A stretch of DNA of 64,000 nucleotides from Ostrinia nubilalis. Lineage: Eukaryota > Arthropoda > Insecta > Lepidoptera > Crambidae. The DNA lies in contig NC_087118.1 in the NCBI RefSeq assembly GCF_963855985.1, positions 372,001 to 436,000 of the forward strand. The letters are read 5' to 3'. Below are positions 35,276 to 47,190 of this stretch, piece after piece. How positions within the stretch are numbered: position 1 is the stretch's first letter; each line of letters begins with the position of its first letter. The translations under genes were made by a program, and so were the position numbers. The notes under the pieces were generated by a model that was not told the DNA's origin, made no database searches, and saw only the letters and a program-made list of their open reading frames with translations.

Positions 35276-36807
35276 TTACTTAGGCAGCGATGTTTTTAAC
35301 TCAGCTCCCGATTTATTGATAGCCTTAGCCGTCTTTATAGTTTCAGATAAATTCTGACCAAAAAGTAACTCATCCGGTTTTGTATTTTGGAGTTGATCCT
35401 TCATCTCTTTTTTTAAGATGACAAAATAAAATTTCTCCTTACAACAGAGTCATTGTACTGCGAGTCGCATAAAATGCGTTCTGTATCCATCAGCAGTTTA
35501 ATAAGCGACGAATCTGTATTATTCTTAGAAATAAGAATATTAAGCGCCTGGCCTAAACATGAAATAGCAGTCGCTGTCTGTTTTTGCCGAAGCTCAATGC
35601 TTTTGTCACGTTTGGCGGTCATATCTGAGATGGCTGCTTTAATTTCTGCATTTAAAGCAGGGGCGCTGATCAACTTGCAGTTACTGGGTAGTAAATATTT
35701 CTCCTGCAATTCTTTACGGAGCTCTTTGCTTAAACCGTTTGAGGCGACATGTTGAAGCCTGAGAGCCAAGTCTTTATGGATTTCAGGTCCATAAGCAGCC
35801 GAAATAGTCGGGTCCTCTCCTAAAACCTCGAGAATGGCACCATCTAGTGCTACTTCAACAGGTTCGGATTCCTCGAAGATGGGCGCAGTGCCTACACACT
35901 GTGCACTAGTGGACGGTTCCGCCGTGCCCGCTACAACGACAGAGACCCGCTGCGGTATGGTTTCCGGTACAGCCATCGAAGGGAGCGAGGTGGACTCGTT
36001 GGATGGCTCAGTAGCGCACTGTGTGCCATACTTTGAATTCAAACGCCTAATACCCGTCTCTGGCTCGAGTATGTCGCATTCGTCCAATATTTCACAATCA
36101 TTCGATGATATGTTCTCTCCATTATTTTCGTTGCAAGCATGATCGACGTCTGAAATCAACCGATTTCAAAATAAGTATTAGTTAAGAAACAGCCCAAAGT
36201 ACTGTTCGCAAAACTAATTAATCGGGTAGTACAGATCCACAGAAAAGTACGCAAACCCATTAAATGAAATCACCATAGCAGTAATACATAATAATTACAT
36301 AGTAATTAATTTAAATTATATGGGGTAGTACATCTCCAAAGAGAAGTACGCAAACCCCGGTAGGTGATTTTAGGCTTGTTAAATAATAAATTTATCTTAA
36401 ATTCCGCTAACAGTCATGTTTCTATAAAAATAAGCCAAAAAAACGGTTCGAGAATACCGTTCGCAAGGCAACACGGGTAGTAACAACTCCAAAGAGAAGA
36501 ACGCAAACCATTTAGAAACTATGAAAATAATGTTGACACTTTTCACTGGCTAATAACTATAGAATAACTACCGTTGTTTTATAAAGATATTAAGAAAAGA
36601 TTTCTTACGAAAAACTAGCCATTTTAAAAGGCACTATTGTGAATATAAACGCGCTGTTTACTAACCTTGTATGTCCCTATGATAACAGCTGTCCGATGAC
36701 CGACTTGTAGATCTGCTACGACTCCGATGACGTCGTAACTTTTTCTCCAACTTTTTGAACTTCTTCCACAATTTTTCGAGGCTATCCTCACTTTTACGTT
36801 TAGGCAT
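35276..36807 (-). pseudogene. DIRS gag, apparently spliced, with one frameshift
   Basis: Exon 1 (36,807-36,666) starts MPKRKSEDSLEKLWKKFKKL and has an Arg/Ser-rich stretch. It ends AG|GTTAGT. An intron of about 516 bp ends TTTCAG at 36,150, and exon 2 (36,149-35,413) continues in the matching phase with VDHACNENNGEN. The conserved gag core AYGPEIHKDLALRLQ, LLPSNCKLISAPALNAEI and AKRDKSIELRQKQ follows. At about 35,413 a frameshift moves the ending (EMKDQLQNTKPDELLFGQNL) to another frame, running to a stop at about 35,276. The splice model is inference from consensus sites and phase. Confidence 0.65.
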
Positions 36808-37838
36808 TGTAATACAACGTATACCTACGTACCTACTTCTATCTTAGAATAACTAAAAAAGTATAGAATAAGACGAGGCGCGCGCGTGATCGTGGCGAGA
36901 ACTAAACGACGACTGACTCAAACAGGCGGGGCGACCACCGGAATAATGTCAGGTATTTTTATTTTTTGTGTGAGAATCTACCCTCAAATACAGTGTGTGA
37001 GTGGCGATCTAATGGGCGATACTACAAGCACACTACAAGTGTTATTTGCTAATCCCGAGGACGAAGCCTGAGTATAATTACGTGCGAGCGACAAGGATGG
37101 GCAGCTTGGGGTTATTGGACGGGATTCTACGTGCTCACGGACCAGGCTTTAGATTCCGAGTAGGATGGTCAGGAACTGACCGAGCGATTGTGCCTTCAGA
37201 TGCAGACTGACCTCCATACTTTTGAATAATTTGACGTATTACAGCCTGTTGAAATATTTTCAAACGTAATTTATGTTCGGGCCGATTGGCATTCAAAAGT
37301 TTATACATAAAGAAAGAATTTAATAAGTGCATATCAATTATGTGAAAAAATAGCTTTTTATACCACTTTATTGTTTTTCGTAGACATTGAACGTTACTTA
37401 TCATCATATCTGCTGTGTCGACTGTGCCCATATTTTTTGTGTAATCAATTACACATTCCGGTTTCATTGTGGGCAAACCCGTAGATCTATCAATTTTGTC
37501 CCTCGGGTCCATTTCGTCTTTATGAATGGTAGTTAGCATATGTATTTTTTTTTCGCACCATTTCAAAGCCATCATTGGATCAGAGTATTTAGCTTCTTTC
37601 TCACCCTTTTTCAACTTCTTGAATTTAAGCATGCCAGTAGGCCTAAGATGTGCGCCGTGATAACTTTTATCGACGTCAAAATGTATGGGCAAAATCGATA
37701 GAATGGCGTGATAACCGCTTATCGCGGCGCGCATCTTAGGCCTACAGACCTGTGTTTCTTAACTGTACCACATGTATGAATGTCATGTTGCTTTAAAAAA
37801 AATTATAATTTGGGACTAGAATACCAGTTGTCTATATA

Positions 37839-38943
37839 CAGTGTGAGTCACGTTAAAGTGCACATATGAAAATAGATGAAACTAGACCTATTTTTATCGA
37901 CATAAAAGAGGTCAAAAATTTTTTGAGATTTTTTTAAAAATTTTTATAGAATTTTTTTTCTTCCAATTACTTATTGTAAAGAAAACGTAATAACTTTTAA
38001 ACAAAGCGGTATATCCTGATAAAATAAAAACAGTAATAATGCTAAATAACAGGCAATACTAAAAAAATACATAAAATACACAAAAAAGGCCAACAAATAA
38101 TAAAAAATGATACTTTTTGAAAAAAATCTGCTTAAAAATTCGTGTTTTTTTGGTTATTTGATAAATTTCTCCAAAAAATGCCCCTATAACCGGTAGTTTT
38201 TATTACTTTGTATTATTCTCTATCGTATTACCTTCGTAAAACCAAAAATCGCATGTCTCTATCCCTATCACAACGTTTGCAATGATCGTTTGAACTAAGC
38301 CCCTCCGGGCGCCCCATTCAACGCTTCGTTAACAACAAAACTGAAAAAATCTCTAGATTTGTAATTTTGATAAAAACAAGTTGGATTTCAAATAAAAACA
38401 AAAGATTTCGAAGTAAAATAAGCATTTTAGTTAAAATTAAAATTGTCTCTACCTGTAGCGGAGAATAATGTTGTGGCAGGCCTTTGTTCAAACGATCATA
38501 GCAAATGTTGTGATAGGGATAGAGACATGCGATTTTTGGTTTTACAAAGATAATACGATAGAGAACAATACAAAGTAATAAAAACCACCGGTTATAGGGG
38601 CATTTTTTGGAGAAATTTATCAAATAACCAAAAAAACACGAATTTTTAAGCAGTTTTTTATTAAAAAGTATCATTTTTTATTATTTGTTGGCCTTTTTTG
38701 TGTATTTTATGTATTTTTTTTAGTATTTCCTGTTATTTAGCATTATTACTGTTTTTATTTTATCAGGATATACCGCTTAGTTTAAAAGTTATTACGTTTT
38801 CTTTACAATAAGTAATTGGAAGAAAAAAAATTCTATAAAAAATAAAAAAAAATTCTCAAAAATTTTTTGAACTCTTTTTTGTCGATAAAAACAGGTCTAG
38901 TTTCATCTATTTTCATATGTACACTTTAACGTGACTCACACTG
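37839..38943. mobile_element. foldback element FB3-2
   Basis: This is the second copy of the CAGTGTGAGTCACG element, 1.1 kb with about 455-bp arms, flanked by TATA. It lies directly against the left end of the TA-inserted element at 38,944, both having used the TA within the piggyBac codons for LYIDNWY. It is non-coding. Confidence 0.85.
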
Positions 38944-40673
38944 TATAAGGTGTTATTTTTTATACTGATCATACTTTACCAACGCATCTAATAAAATCAT
39001 ACAAATACAACCCGTGTTTTTAAAAAAAATTCAGGCTAGTTTTCGAGTAAAACGACAAAGAATGTTTCGAAAAAAATAAAAAATAAATCATCCTTTGAGC
39101 GCGGTGAGTATTCGTTTACGCACTATCGTAGTAGCCGGCCGAGGGCAACGACCGCTGCCACGTGCCGCGCCGCGTGAGTCGGCCATATTGATATCGCTGC
39201 CAGTCGCTCCGCGCCCACAGCCCGCGCCGAGCCGCATGCGGCATGCGGGAGCGCAACAACATAAACAATCGTCCCAGTCAGTCCAATGTTGTGCCCAAAC
39301 GTATTGCAGTGTGTGTGTGCGAGTTATTACAATGCCGCGCTTGATAAATAACAAAACGCAGGTGAAATTATGTTTCGGGCACACTAACTGGCCGACGAGA
39401 AACATTGACGAGTCGAAAACCTTCACACCTTGCTTGTTTGGAGCCGCGCAGCGCTTCAGGGAGCGCAGCCGTATCCTGACTTGACGAGATCCCGTGCGCT
39501 TCGAGGACGAAGTTCTGGATTTCAATTTCAATCACCGGCACAGTGCTGGCGGTACCCAGATGCGAGCGCCGCAGACGGCGGCTTTTGCGTAAAAATACGG
39601 AATGCCTTATCAAGGAGTTGTTTCCAGAGGGCCACGACCGCGACCGAGTTCTATCGATGGTTATTGCGGAAGTCTACCTAGGTACATACCTACAGTGTGA
39701 TTTGGACAGATGAGTGCTTGTTTACGCGAAAGGGACTTTTTCCGTAAAAAAGTTAGTGCGCGAATTGTGAATACAACATCCGACGTGGTGTCTAGTGAAC
39801 AGCAAGCAAGTGTGCAGCCCGAAAGCATTACCTCAATTCGATCGTGGCTAGATTAGACAGTGCAAGACAGTGTTTACGTGAACATTCAACAAAGGCTTGA
39901 CGTTCAAAATGTATTGTGATTAGTGTAATAATAACCTAGGAACTTTAAATAACAACATTCAAAATAGGTAAATGTGTGAATAAGTAAAATCAATGAATCT
40001 TAAGTGTGATGGCAAATCATAATTTAGGAATTAAAACCAGGAAAATTGATCAGTGAGTTTTATTTACAACACCTATTCATATTCAATATTAGGGTGCATT
40101 TCCACTGAAGCGAAGCGAAGTAGTAATGGGTATGTACCTATCAATTTTTTATTACGTCTCTAAATAAATTGCGTAGGCATTACGAAACCGTAGATATTGA
40201 ATTCCAATTTCTATCCTTTTTTAAATTTCTAGTTTAACGCGGATGATTCGCCTCGGTTCGTTGGAAAAGTCCCCCGCTATTACAGTAATGAAAATACACT
40301 TATTTACCTACTTATGTGGCTAGATTTTGTTTCTCCCAGCGCGTAGTACCTATTAACATGACGTAACATCGTACATACTCACGAGTGATAATTTTTGGTA
40401 ACGTAGGTTTAGTGTAATCTAACCTTTATGTGTGTGAACGTTGAATGAACGCGCGCGGCCATTGTTCGTACTCGTATGAATGAAATGAGTAAAGAAAGAG
40501 AGAGAGGCAGTGAGTGAAGACAGGATGGTTGTAAAAATAATATCTTTTTTTGTTAGGAAAAGTAAAAACAAAAACTAGCCTGAATTTTTTTTTAAAAACA
40601 CTTGGGTTGTATTTGTATGATTTTATTAGATGCGTTGGTAAAGTATGATCAGTATAAAAAATAACACCTTATA
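38944..40673. mobile_element. MITE-like element TE2 with GC-rich interior
   Basis: The termini TAAGGTGTTATTTTTTATAC are inverted over about 115 bp (38,944-39,070 and 40,555-40,673) and flanked by TA in the piggyBac gene. The interior is much more GC-rich (39,100-39,700) than its surroundings, with CpG-rich runs and short mirror sequences such as GCCGCATGCGGCATGCGG. The rest (39,700-40,550) is non-coding with promoter-like or UTR-like character. See the separate entry for a possible transposase start at 39,331. Confidence 0.6.
39331..39600 (+). pseudogene. possible DUF4817-type transposase N-terminus in TE2
   Basis: From ATG at 39,331 the frame reads MPRLINNKTQVKLCFGHTN and later GAAQRFRERSRILT then stop. 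In another frame it continues VRFEDEVLDF. An N-terminal MPR..., a CFG stretch, an AQRFRE block and an EDEVLDF block occur in this order in insect DUF4817/mariner-like transposases as I recall them. This would make TE2 an internal deletion product of such a transposon, consistent with its TA target. The match is weak and could be chance in GC-rich DNA. Confidence 0.3.
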
Positions 40674-41782
40674 TAGTTTTCGGTTTGTCCCATAAAATCT
40701 TTCTATAAGTGTTGCAACAACAGATCCACTTACACCTAAATCTGCAAAACGTGTTATTTCGGTTTGTAAACCACAGTAAATAATAAAATCTAATATGATT
40801 CCAGTTCGGACATCACATAATACAAAGAGCTTTATGCCAAAACGGTTCCTTTTTTTAGGTAAATACTGCTTAATTGACAGACGCCCTTTAAAAGGCACTA
40901 TACTTTCATCAATACAAAGCTTTTGGTAAGGGATGAATGATTCTTGGTACTTCTGTCTTGCAAGGTTAACCACATTTGAATTTTTTTTTCAATACACTGT
41001 CCCCTTCTCTTCGCGGTCCTGACTTACTTAAATGTAACATACCAAGTATAGTGCAGTAGCGGTTTCTTGGCATCAGCGTAGAAAAAATATCTAATTTCAA
41101 TAAAGGATCAGTAGACCAATGCTCTTCAATAGTGTGACGACTGTTTTGAGTCATCAGCATCGTAATAGCTAAAAACATGTACATTTCAGAGATGGTTACA
41201 TCACGCCAAGTTTGTAGTCGCGAATGTTGCCTTAAATCCACATTTATAATAAAATATTGATGGTAACTATTAGTAAACTCGACTAATTTTTGTATCAATT
41301 CAGTATCTACATAGTAGTCGCGAAAGCAAGCATACGAGGCGGACGTGTTGCAAAATAGTACGAAAATTATAAATTCGTGCTCATAGTAAACTAAACTTAA
41401 AGTGTGTAAACAAAAGTTACAAATCGTCTAAGCACCAAAAGTGATATAAGCTGTTGCTGAGCTCGAGTCTCAACTAAGGACGCCCTCTTCACCCCCTCGA
41501 GTAAGAGAGACAAGCTGCGATAATTCGTCTCACTCACCGCACTACGCCACCGCGCTAAAATGAACGTACGTCACTCACCAAAAAAGGGACCAATTATGCG
41601 CGATGAAAGCGACTGCGTGATAACAACACGTTCTGTTGCTGTCAGTGGCAGCGGATCGTAACCCGATTTGAGACAACTTAAATTGCATGATTCGGAACTA
41701 CAGCAAGTAACTTTTCGACACAAAAGAAAGCACTCTGAAGAAGACCTAGGTACATGCTAAATTCGATGCTTTTGAAAGTAAA

Positions 41783-42480
41783 GTGATGGCATTATTGACT
41801 ACAATTGCAGAATCCCAAAGTGAAAAATTGAATACAATAGCACAAGATGTGTCACTAATAAAATTCCAAGTAGAACAAATGAAATTAACATCAATTCGTC
41901 TAGAGGAAGAGCAATGCAAATTCAAAAAGGAACTCTCAACAATAACTAACTTTAATACAGAAACTGAAAATAGAATAAAAGCCATAGAAAGCAAAGTTGA
42001 TACACTGAAGACTGGCACCATGAGTTGGACTCCATTAACTGATTGTGACGATTTGATTTCTGAAGTTCAAGAACGTTATCAGAGGGAGAAAAACCTGATC
42101 ATAGTTGGTATAGACGAAATAATCTCTAAAAGTTTAGAAGAAAGACGCAACCATGATATGTCTCAAGTCAAAAATGTGGTTGAGTCTTTTGGACTCAACT
42201 GTGCACAACCTAATAAAGTAATAAGAATCGGCAAATTTGACAGTAATAAATCTCGACCAATAAAGGCTTGTTTTGAAACATCAGAAACGCCGAAACTCAT
42301 TCCTCGAAACAAAACAACCTTCCAAAAAGACCCCAAAATTAAAATTTACTCAAATGAAACACCATATCAGAAAAAAGTGATGCAAAAGCTGAGAGATGAA
42401 TGAAACAACGAACTGAAGCAGGCGAAAAGGATTTGACTATCAAATTCATCAAGGGTATCCCAAAATTGATCCAGGCAAAA
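41783..42480 (+). pseudogene. LINE ORF1 protein (RRM-type)
   Basis: The 206-codon ORF starts near 41,783 with a predicted coiled-coil region rich in Glu/Lys (residues about 10-75), then NLIIVGIDEI, VIRIGKFDSNKSRPIKACFE and a C-terminal helix QKKVMQKLRDE. This is the layout of non-LTR ORF1 RNA-binding proteins with an RRM-like core and C-terminal domain. A frameshift at about 42,400 displaces the final part, GEKDLTIKFIKGIPK, which is read in the next frame to about 42,480. ORF1 proteins coat the LINE RNA and act as nucleic-acid chaperones. Confidence 0.7.
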
Positions 42481-42512
42481 AACTAACAGAATCCACTAAA
42501 GCAACTCAAGCC

Positions 42513-45412
42513 GTGAACGAAACAATAACTTATGACATCGTGAGCAACCATACAAACCTCAAGCAAAATAGTAAAACACTAAAGTTCCTCTATGCAAACA
42601 TACGGAGTATCGTGAAGCCAGGAAAACTAGACGAGCTCAGATGCATCATTAATTCTACGCCACATCAGATACATGTTATAATATTAACAGAAACCTGGAT
42701 AAAATCTGAATCAGAAGCCCAGAGTATACAGCTGCCGAATTATACCCACTATTATAATTACCGGAGAGATGTGTTGGGGGGTGGTGTATCAATCTTCGTA
42801 CACAATAACCTTAATCATAGTTACATTGATGAACTTTGTGAGAATGACAACCACTTCTTGTGGGTGCACATAGGCAAATTCTCCTTGGACATAGGTGCTG
42901 TTTACAAACCTGAGAGGACCAACAATCTTAACTTTCTTGAATCCTATTCGCGGCAGATGCTTAAGCGAAGGAGGGCATTAGTCTTTGGAGACTTTAACTA
43001 CGATTTACTTAAAAGAAGTAAACCCACCAGAGATTACCGAGAAATGTTAAAGGAGGATGGTTTTATTATACTTAATCAAATTGATCCCAAATATTGCACA
43101 CGAGAGACAGCAACTTCAAAAACGATCCTGGACCACGTTTGCTCAAACATTAAAAATAACACCTTTCACTTAACTATTATAGAGTCGGTAATATCAGACC
43201 ACAAGCACATTGCATTGGAAGTGAACAGATTTGAACCAGAAAGGACCAAGAGAGTTGAGTATCAAGCCATTAATTATAGCACACTATTTGATGAATTAAA
43301 GTCCTTAAAAATAGATGAGTGTAATGGTGAATATGAGAAATTAGAGGAAAAACTACTTGAATCTGTGAGAAGAAGCAAAATAAATAAGACTAAGATGATA
43401 AACCCTCCAAAAATGGACTGGATCAACAAGGATATAATTAAAGCTATCAGTAAGAGAAATGAGCTTGGATATGACTACATCAGAGCACCAGATGACGAAG
43501 CTGCAAAAGAAAAGTACTTAAGAGAAAGGAGGAAAGTTCGTGAAACTATACAAAAAACGAAATCCGTGTACTACCAGAAACTATTCAACGACTGCTTAAA
43601 TAGGCCTCTTAAAATGTGGAAACTCTTAAATAATTTAACAAATAATAAGTTTAAAACTAGCGTAGCCCCTACCAAAATTGTGACAAATACAGGTCCAATT
43701 ACCGATTTTGCAGAAAGAAATATGTGATGAAGCATTCACATATTTCTTATTTTTTGCTAACATTGGTTCTGTTCTTGCGAACAATATATTATCTCACACC
43801 TGTCATGTAAGTACAAATATGCAAATAGTTTATACACAGCAATCCCAAAACGAATTCTCAAAATTTAACCCGGTTACAACAGAGGAAATTAATAAAATTA
43901 TCGAAAACTTGAATTCAAACACGAGTAGCGGTCTTGATGGTATAAGCCCTAAAACTATTAAAATTATCAAACCTTTAATTTTAGACGAATTAACAAACTG
44001 CATTAATAGTTCTTTAGAAAATGGCTGCTTTCCCGACTCACTTAAAGTGGCAAAGGTCAGTCCAATATTTAAATCAGGTAGCCGAACTGATGTTGGTAAC
44101 TATAGGCCCATATCTGTCTTACCAATTGTTTCAAAAATATATGAGAGAGTTGTCTATAATCAGCTGGAACAGTAGTTAAACTCCATTAGTTTCCTTTCTG
44201 ACAAGCAGTATGGATTTCGTCCTAAGTCTAATACCTTGTATGCGTGTGTAGATCTTATCACTAATATCAAACTAAAAATTGATCAGAAACAGATAGTTCT
44301 CGGTGTTTTTATCGATCTTAAAAAAGCTTTCGATACGATAAGCCACAAGCTGCTCCTAGATAAGTTGAACTCGGTTGGTATCAGAGATGTTGTGCATAAA
44401 ATGATTCAATCATATCTTACTAACAGATATCAGATCGTAAAAATTGATAACATTCACAGCCGTCCTGAGGGGATTACCTTTGGAGTTCCACAGGGATCTA
44501 TCTTAGGACCCCTATTATTCCTAATTTACATAAATGGTATCAGTGATCTGAATCTCAAAGGTCAAGTCTCATTGTATGCTGACGACACGTGCTTATTTTA
44601 CTCCGGCAGTAATATGACTTCTATTGCCAAAGATGCACAGGATGACCTAGATTTGCTAGTTATTTGGTTTCAATCTAACTTACTAACTTTAAACATAGCT
44701 AAGACCAATTTCATTATTTTTAGCGCCGAAAATAAGCCCATATCTGATTTCGAGCCTCTCAGCATAAATAGTGAACGTTTGACCCAAGTGGATTCTGAAA
44801 AATACCTCGGACTCATACTTGATAGTCGATTAACTTGGAAACCACAGATCGAAAAAACCCGAGCAAAATTATCAAACCTAATGTCTGTCTTGCGCGGTAA
44901 CGTACACTGTTTTCCTACGTCCGTCCGATATACCATTTACAATGCATTAGTAAAACCCCACCTAGATTACTTAATCGAGCTATACGGTTGTGCTGCTAAA
45001 ACTAACCTTAAAAAATTACAGACCGCTCAAAATAAAATTATAAAATTGCTGTTTCATTTTGACTTCTTAACTCCAACATCAGAAGTTTATAAAAAAACCG
45101 GACTTATGTCTTTGTCCCAAATATATAAATACAATACATGTATACTTGTACGTAAAATACTAGCAAAGTATATTCATACACAAATATCCTTTAATATTAA
45201 ATCAAATAAACAATTTTCAAAACGTTCCCTACGAAAACCCAATGACATCCAATTGTTAAGACCCCAAACAAACTATGGTAAGTAAAATGTATTGTATGAA
45301 GGGGCGAAACTGTATAACAAATTACCCAATGACATCAAAGGCACAAAATCATTCCTATCGTTCAAAAAAAAGGTTAAACTTTATTTCATGAGCCAGTTCT
45401 CGGAGTTTAATT
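42513..45412 (+). pseudogene. LINE ORF2: AP-type endonuclease plus reverse transcriptase
   Basis: 42,513-43,727 is the endonuclease: FLYANIRSI (Asn), ILTETWIKSE (Glu), VFGDFNYDLL (Asp, Asn), ILDHVCSN and the SDHKHI catalytic His. A one-base frameshift near 43,700 leads into the RT: SGLDGISPKTIK, NYRPISVLPIVSKIYERVV, a TAG stop at 44,173-44,175, then GVFIDLKKAFDTISH (Asp), FGVPQGSILGPLLFLIYING, SLYADDTCLF (catalytic pair) and YLGLILDSRLTWKPQI. A further TAA at 45,283-45,285 precedes the true-looking end KLYFMSQFSEFN at about 45,412. Three lesions make it inactive. The family nicks target DNA and primes reverse transcription there. Confidence 0.85.
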
Positions 45413-46439
45413 AAATCTGTTAAAATGATAATTTAATAATACTAAAAATGGTTGAAGCAAATAAAATCAAAATAACTTTAAACAAAAGTGACTTAAGTAC
45501 AACATTCTCATAGAAACTAGAATACGATACGTAATTGGACCTGTCGTTACGAATTATAACTACTGTTTTCTTAGTGTACCCACGAATGGCCAATATATTA
45601 ATATTCGAGTGACTGCTATTGTACGCGTCTGCTTCGTGCAAAAAATATTAAAATGTAAACAATTAAAATTGTATAAACTTTAAATAATCTATAGTTTTAA
45701 GGTTAATTTTGTATTTCTCTTGTAAGTGAATGTAATTCTTTTAGAGAAATAAATGTCTTAAACCATAAACCATATTCAAAAATATCTAATTCTGATGATG
45801 ATAAAGAAAAATTCACAGACGGTGAAATTCCAGAAGAAAACTCGTCGAAAGGTCTTTCATCAGGAGTGAAGGGCTCGTTGTTCCACTCGAAATGTTGCTG
45901 TGGCAGTCTTTCATCACCCTCCCGTGGTCTAGGAACCTCCTCAGCGTCCTCCTGTGATCGTGAAGGTTCCTCGGCGTTCTCATGTAAGCATGAAGATTCA
46001 CGTTCTTCCTGAAATTGTAATACGTCGTCATTACCAATTTTGTAAAAATTTAGGTTGCAAAAATCTATAAAGCGGGCAGATAATAAACCTGCCGCTGTCG
46101 TTGTCCCCCACTAGCCTTGTTCCCACCAGTTATTTTATTAAATAATTAAAATTTATTTGTTTCTTTTTTATTCCCGTTGATTCGCCTCAACTACCGGAGG
46201 AGGGGGACAATGGGAATAGAAAACAAATTAATTATTAAGTACCTACCTAAATAAACTTGTGGTCACAACAGAAATAAACCCGGAACGGAATCTGTTTACC
46301 TATAAAATTCAAAGTAGAAGGACAGTTAACCTTACCTCATAATCCAAGTCTTGTTATCAAATTCCAGATCCGACTCAAATTGAACGTCTTCCGTATCCAC
46401 ACTTTCTAAAAGATCAATAATTGTTTGTACTGTAGACAT

Positions 46440-46827
46440 TATTATCTCAATTATCTTTTCACAAAACCTTTTTAGTCTAAACTGAGCTCGAAGAAAAAAA
46501 TATTAACGAACATCAATTAAACACTTAATGGCGCGGTGCTATAATAAAATCAAATGTACAAACGTCAATCAGAGACTTCTACTTTGTATTGGAAGGTAGT
46601 AGTGAAAAAAGAAACTGACTTACCGACATATTCACATCACTATCTGTTTATTAGCTTCGCTTATGACGTCATAAGCGGGCGACTATAGTTGCCCATGGCG
46701 TAGGGATGACCATGATTTAAAAAAAATCTAGAAACGTCTAGAAGGGTATACCTACTTATCGATAATACTCGTAGTATTAACGTTTATTGAGTTTAGGCAG
46801 TGGTTCAAGGCGGTCAGTTTTAATTAA
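46440..46827. other. upstream region of the piggyBac gene, no gene seen
   Basis: The sequence lies 5' of the piggyBac ATG at 46,439 and may hold its promoter and terminal sequence, but I do not see a clear TTAA-flanked piggyBac tip. It includes the near-palindrome AGCTTCGCTTATGACGTCATAAGCGGG at about 46,653-46,679. Confidence 0.4.
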
Positions 46828-47190
46828 AAAAAATATTTTTCAAAAACAAGCTTTGAATGCTCTAAAAAGAATAAAATAAAATATAAATTATTTCAAACCC
46901 ATGAACTTTATATTACTTTACTCAATTTATATGACTAAAAGCTTGTCGCGAGATTAAGACAGTACATACTAGATGTATGTAACTATTTGATTTTTTACTC
47001 AGATCAAAGTTTTAGCAAGATCAAGTTACGTATTTAATGTATATTTTTTATACAAGTAAATCTCGCGACAAGCTTTTAATCATATAAATTGAGTAAAGTA
47101 ATAAGTTGATGGGTTTGAAATAATTTATATTTTATTTTATTCTTTTTAGAGCATTAAAAGCTTGTTTTTGAAAAATATTTTTTTATTTGT
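46828..47190. mobile_element. hairpin MITE at the left edge of palindrome 1
   Basis: The inverted arms of about 125 bp (46,828-46,954 and 47,066-47,190) share AAAAATATTTTTCAAAAACAAG and AAGCTTGTCGCGAGAT. The right-hand palindrome copy includes only the inner part of it (54,080-54,360). The palindrome boundary at 46,925 falls inside the left arm of this MITE. Confidence 0.7.

Larger units (their letters stand above)
31266..37150 (-). mobile_element. DIRS-type tyrosine-recombinase retrotransposon
   Basis: The 5.9-kb element is bounded by inverted terminal repeats: AAAGCCTGGTCCGTGAGCAC at 31,266 and its inverse ending at 37,150. The terminal repeats continue about 70 bp. Further complementary blocks, 31,486-31,600 with 36,897-37,050 and 31,740-31,800 with 37,035-37,075, make the internal complementary region expected of DIRS elements. 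No target duplication is visible, also as expected. On the minus strand it encodes, in order, gag, RT, RNase H and tyrosine recombinase. All are damaged. It sits inside the piggyBac gene, with piggyBac codons on both sides. Confidence 0.85.
41314..45771 (+). mobile_element. near full-length CR1/Jockey-type LINE
   Basis: The element runs from about 41,314 (after piggyBac codons ...TATGTAGATACTG read on the minus strand) to 45,771, ending AATAAATGTCTTAAACCATAAACC, with only a short ATA repeat at the junctions. It has a GC-richer 5' UTR (41,314-41,782), ORF1, ORF2 with endonuclease and RT, and a short 3' UTR (45,415-45,771). It is oriented opposite to the piggyBac gene it interrupts. Few lesions are present, so it is relatively young. 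Confidence 0.8.
31087..46439 (-). pseudogene. piggyBac-family transposase gene, split by four insertions
   Basis: A single minus-strand piggyBac gene can be followed through five pieces. 46,439-46,336 encodes the acidic N-terminus (MSTVQTIIDLLESVDTED) and ends AG|GTAAGG like a splice donor. About 46,060-45,772 is acidic and ends ELDIFEY. 41,313-40,674 holds the TWRDVTISEMYMFLAI region and CIDESIVPFKGR with the first catalytic Asp. 37,838-37,151 holds DNWYSS with the second Asp, CGTVKKHRSVG, MGTVDTADMM and KWYKKLFFHIIDMHLLN. 31,265-31,087 holds the C-terminal Cys-rich domain (CKFCSSRG, CNVCKVALC). Pieces are separated by a CR1-like LINE, a MITE-like element plus FB3-2, and a DIRS element. There is an A-run frameshift near 40,984, a stop just after DNWYSS, and a small inverted segment near 37,637-37,735. 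The total of about 1.9 kb fits a complete transposase. The phase of the first intron does not fit cleanly, and the Gly before the third Asp is replaced. Confidence 0.8.
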
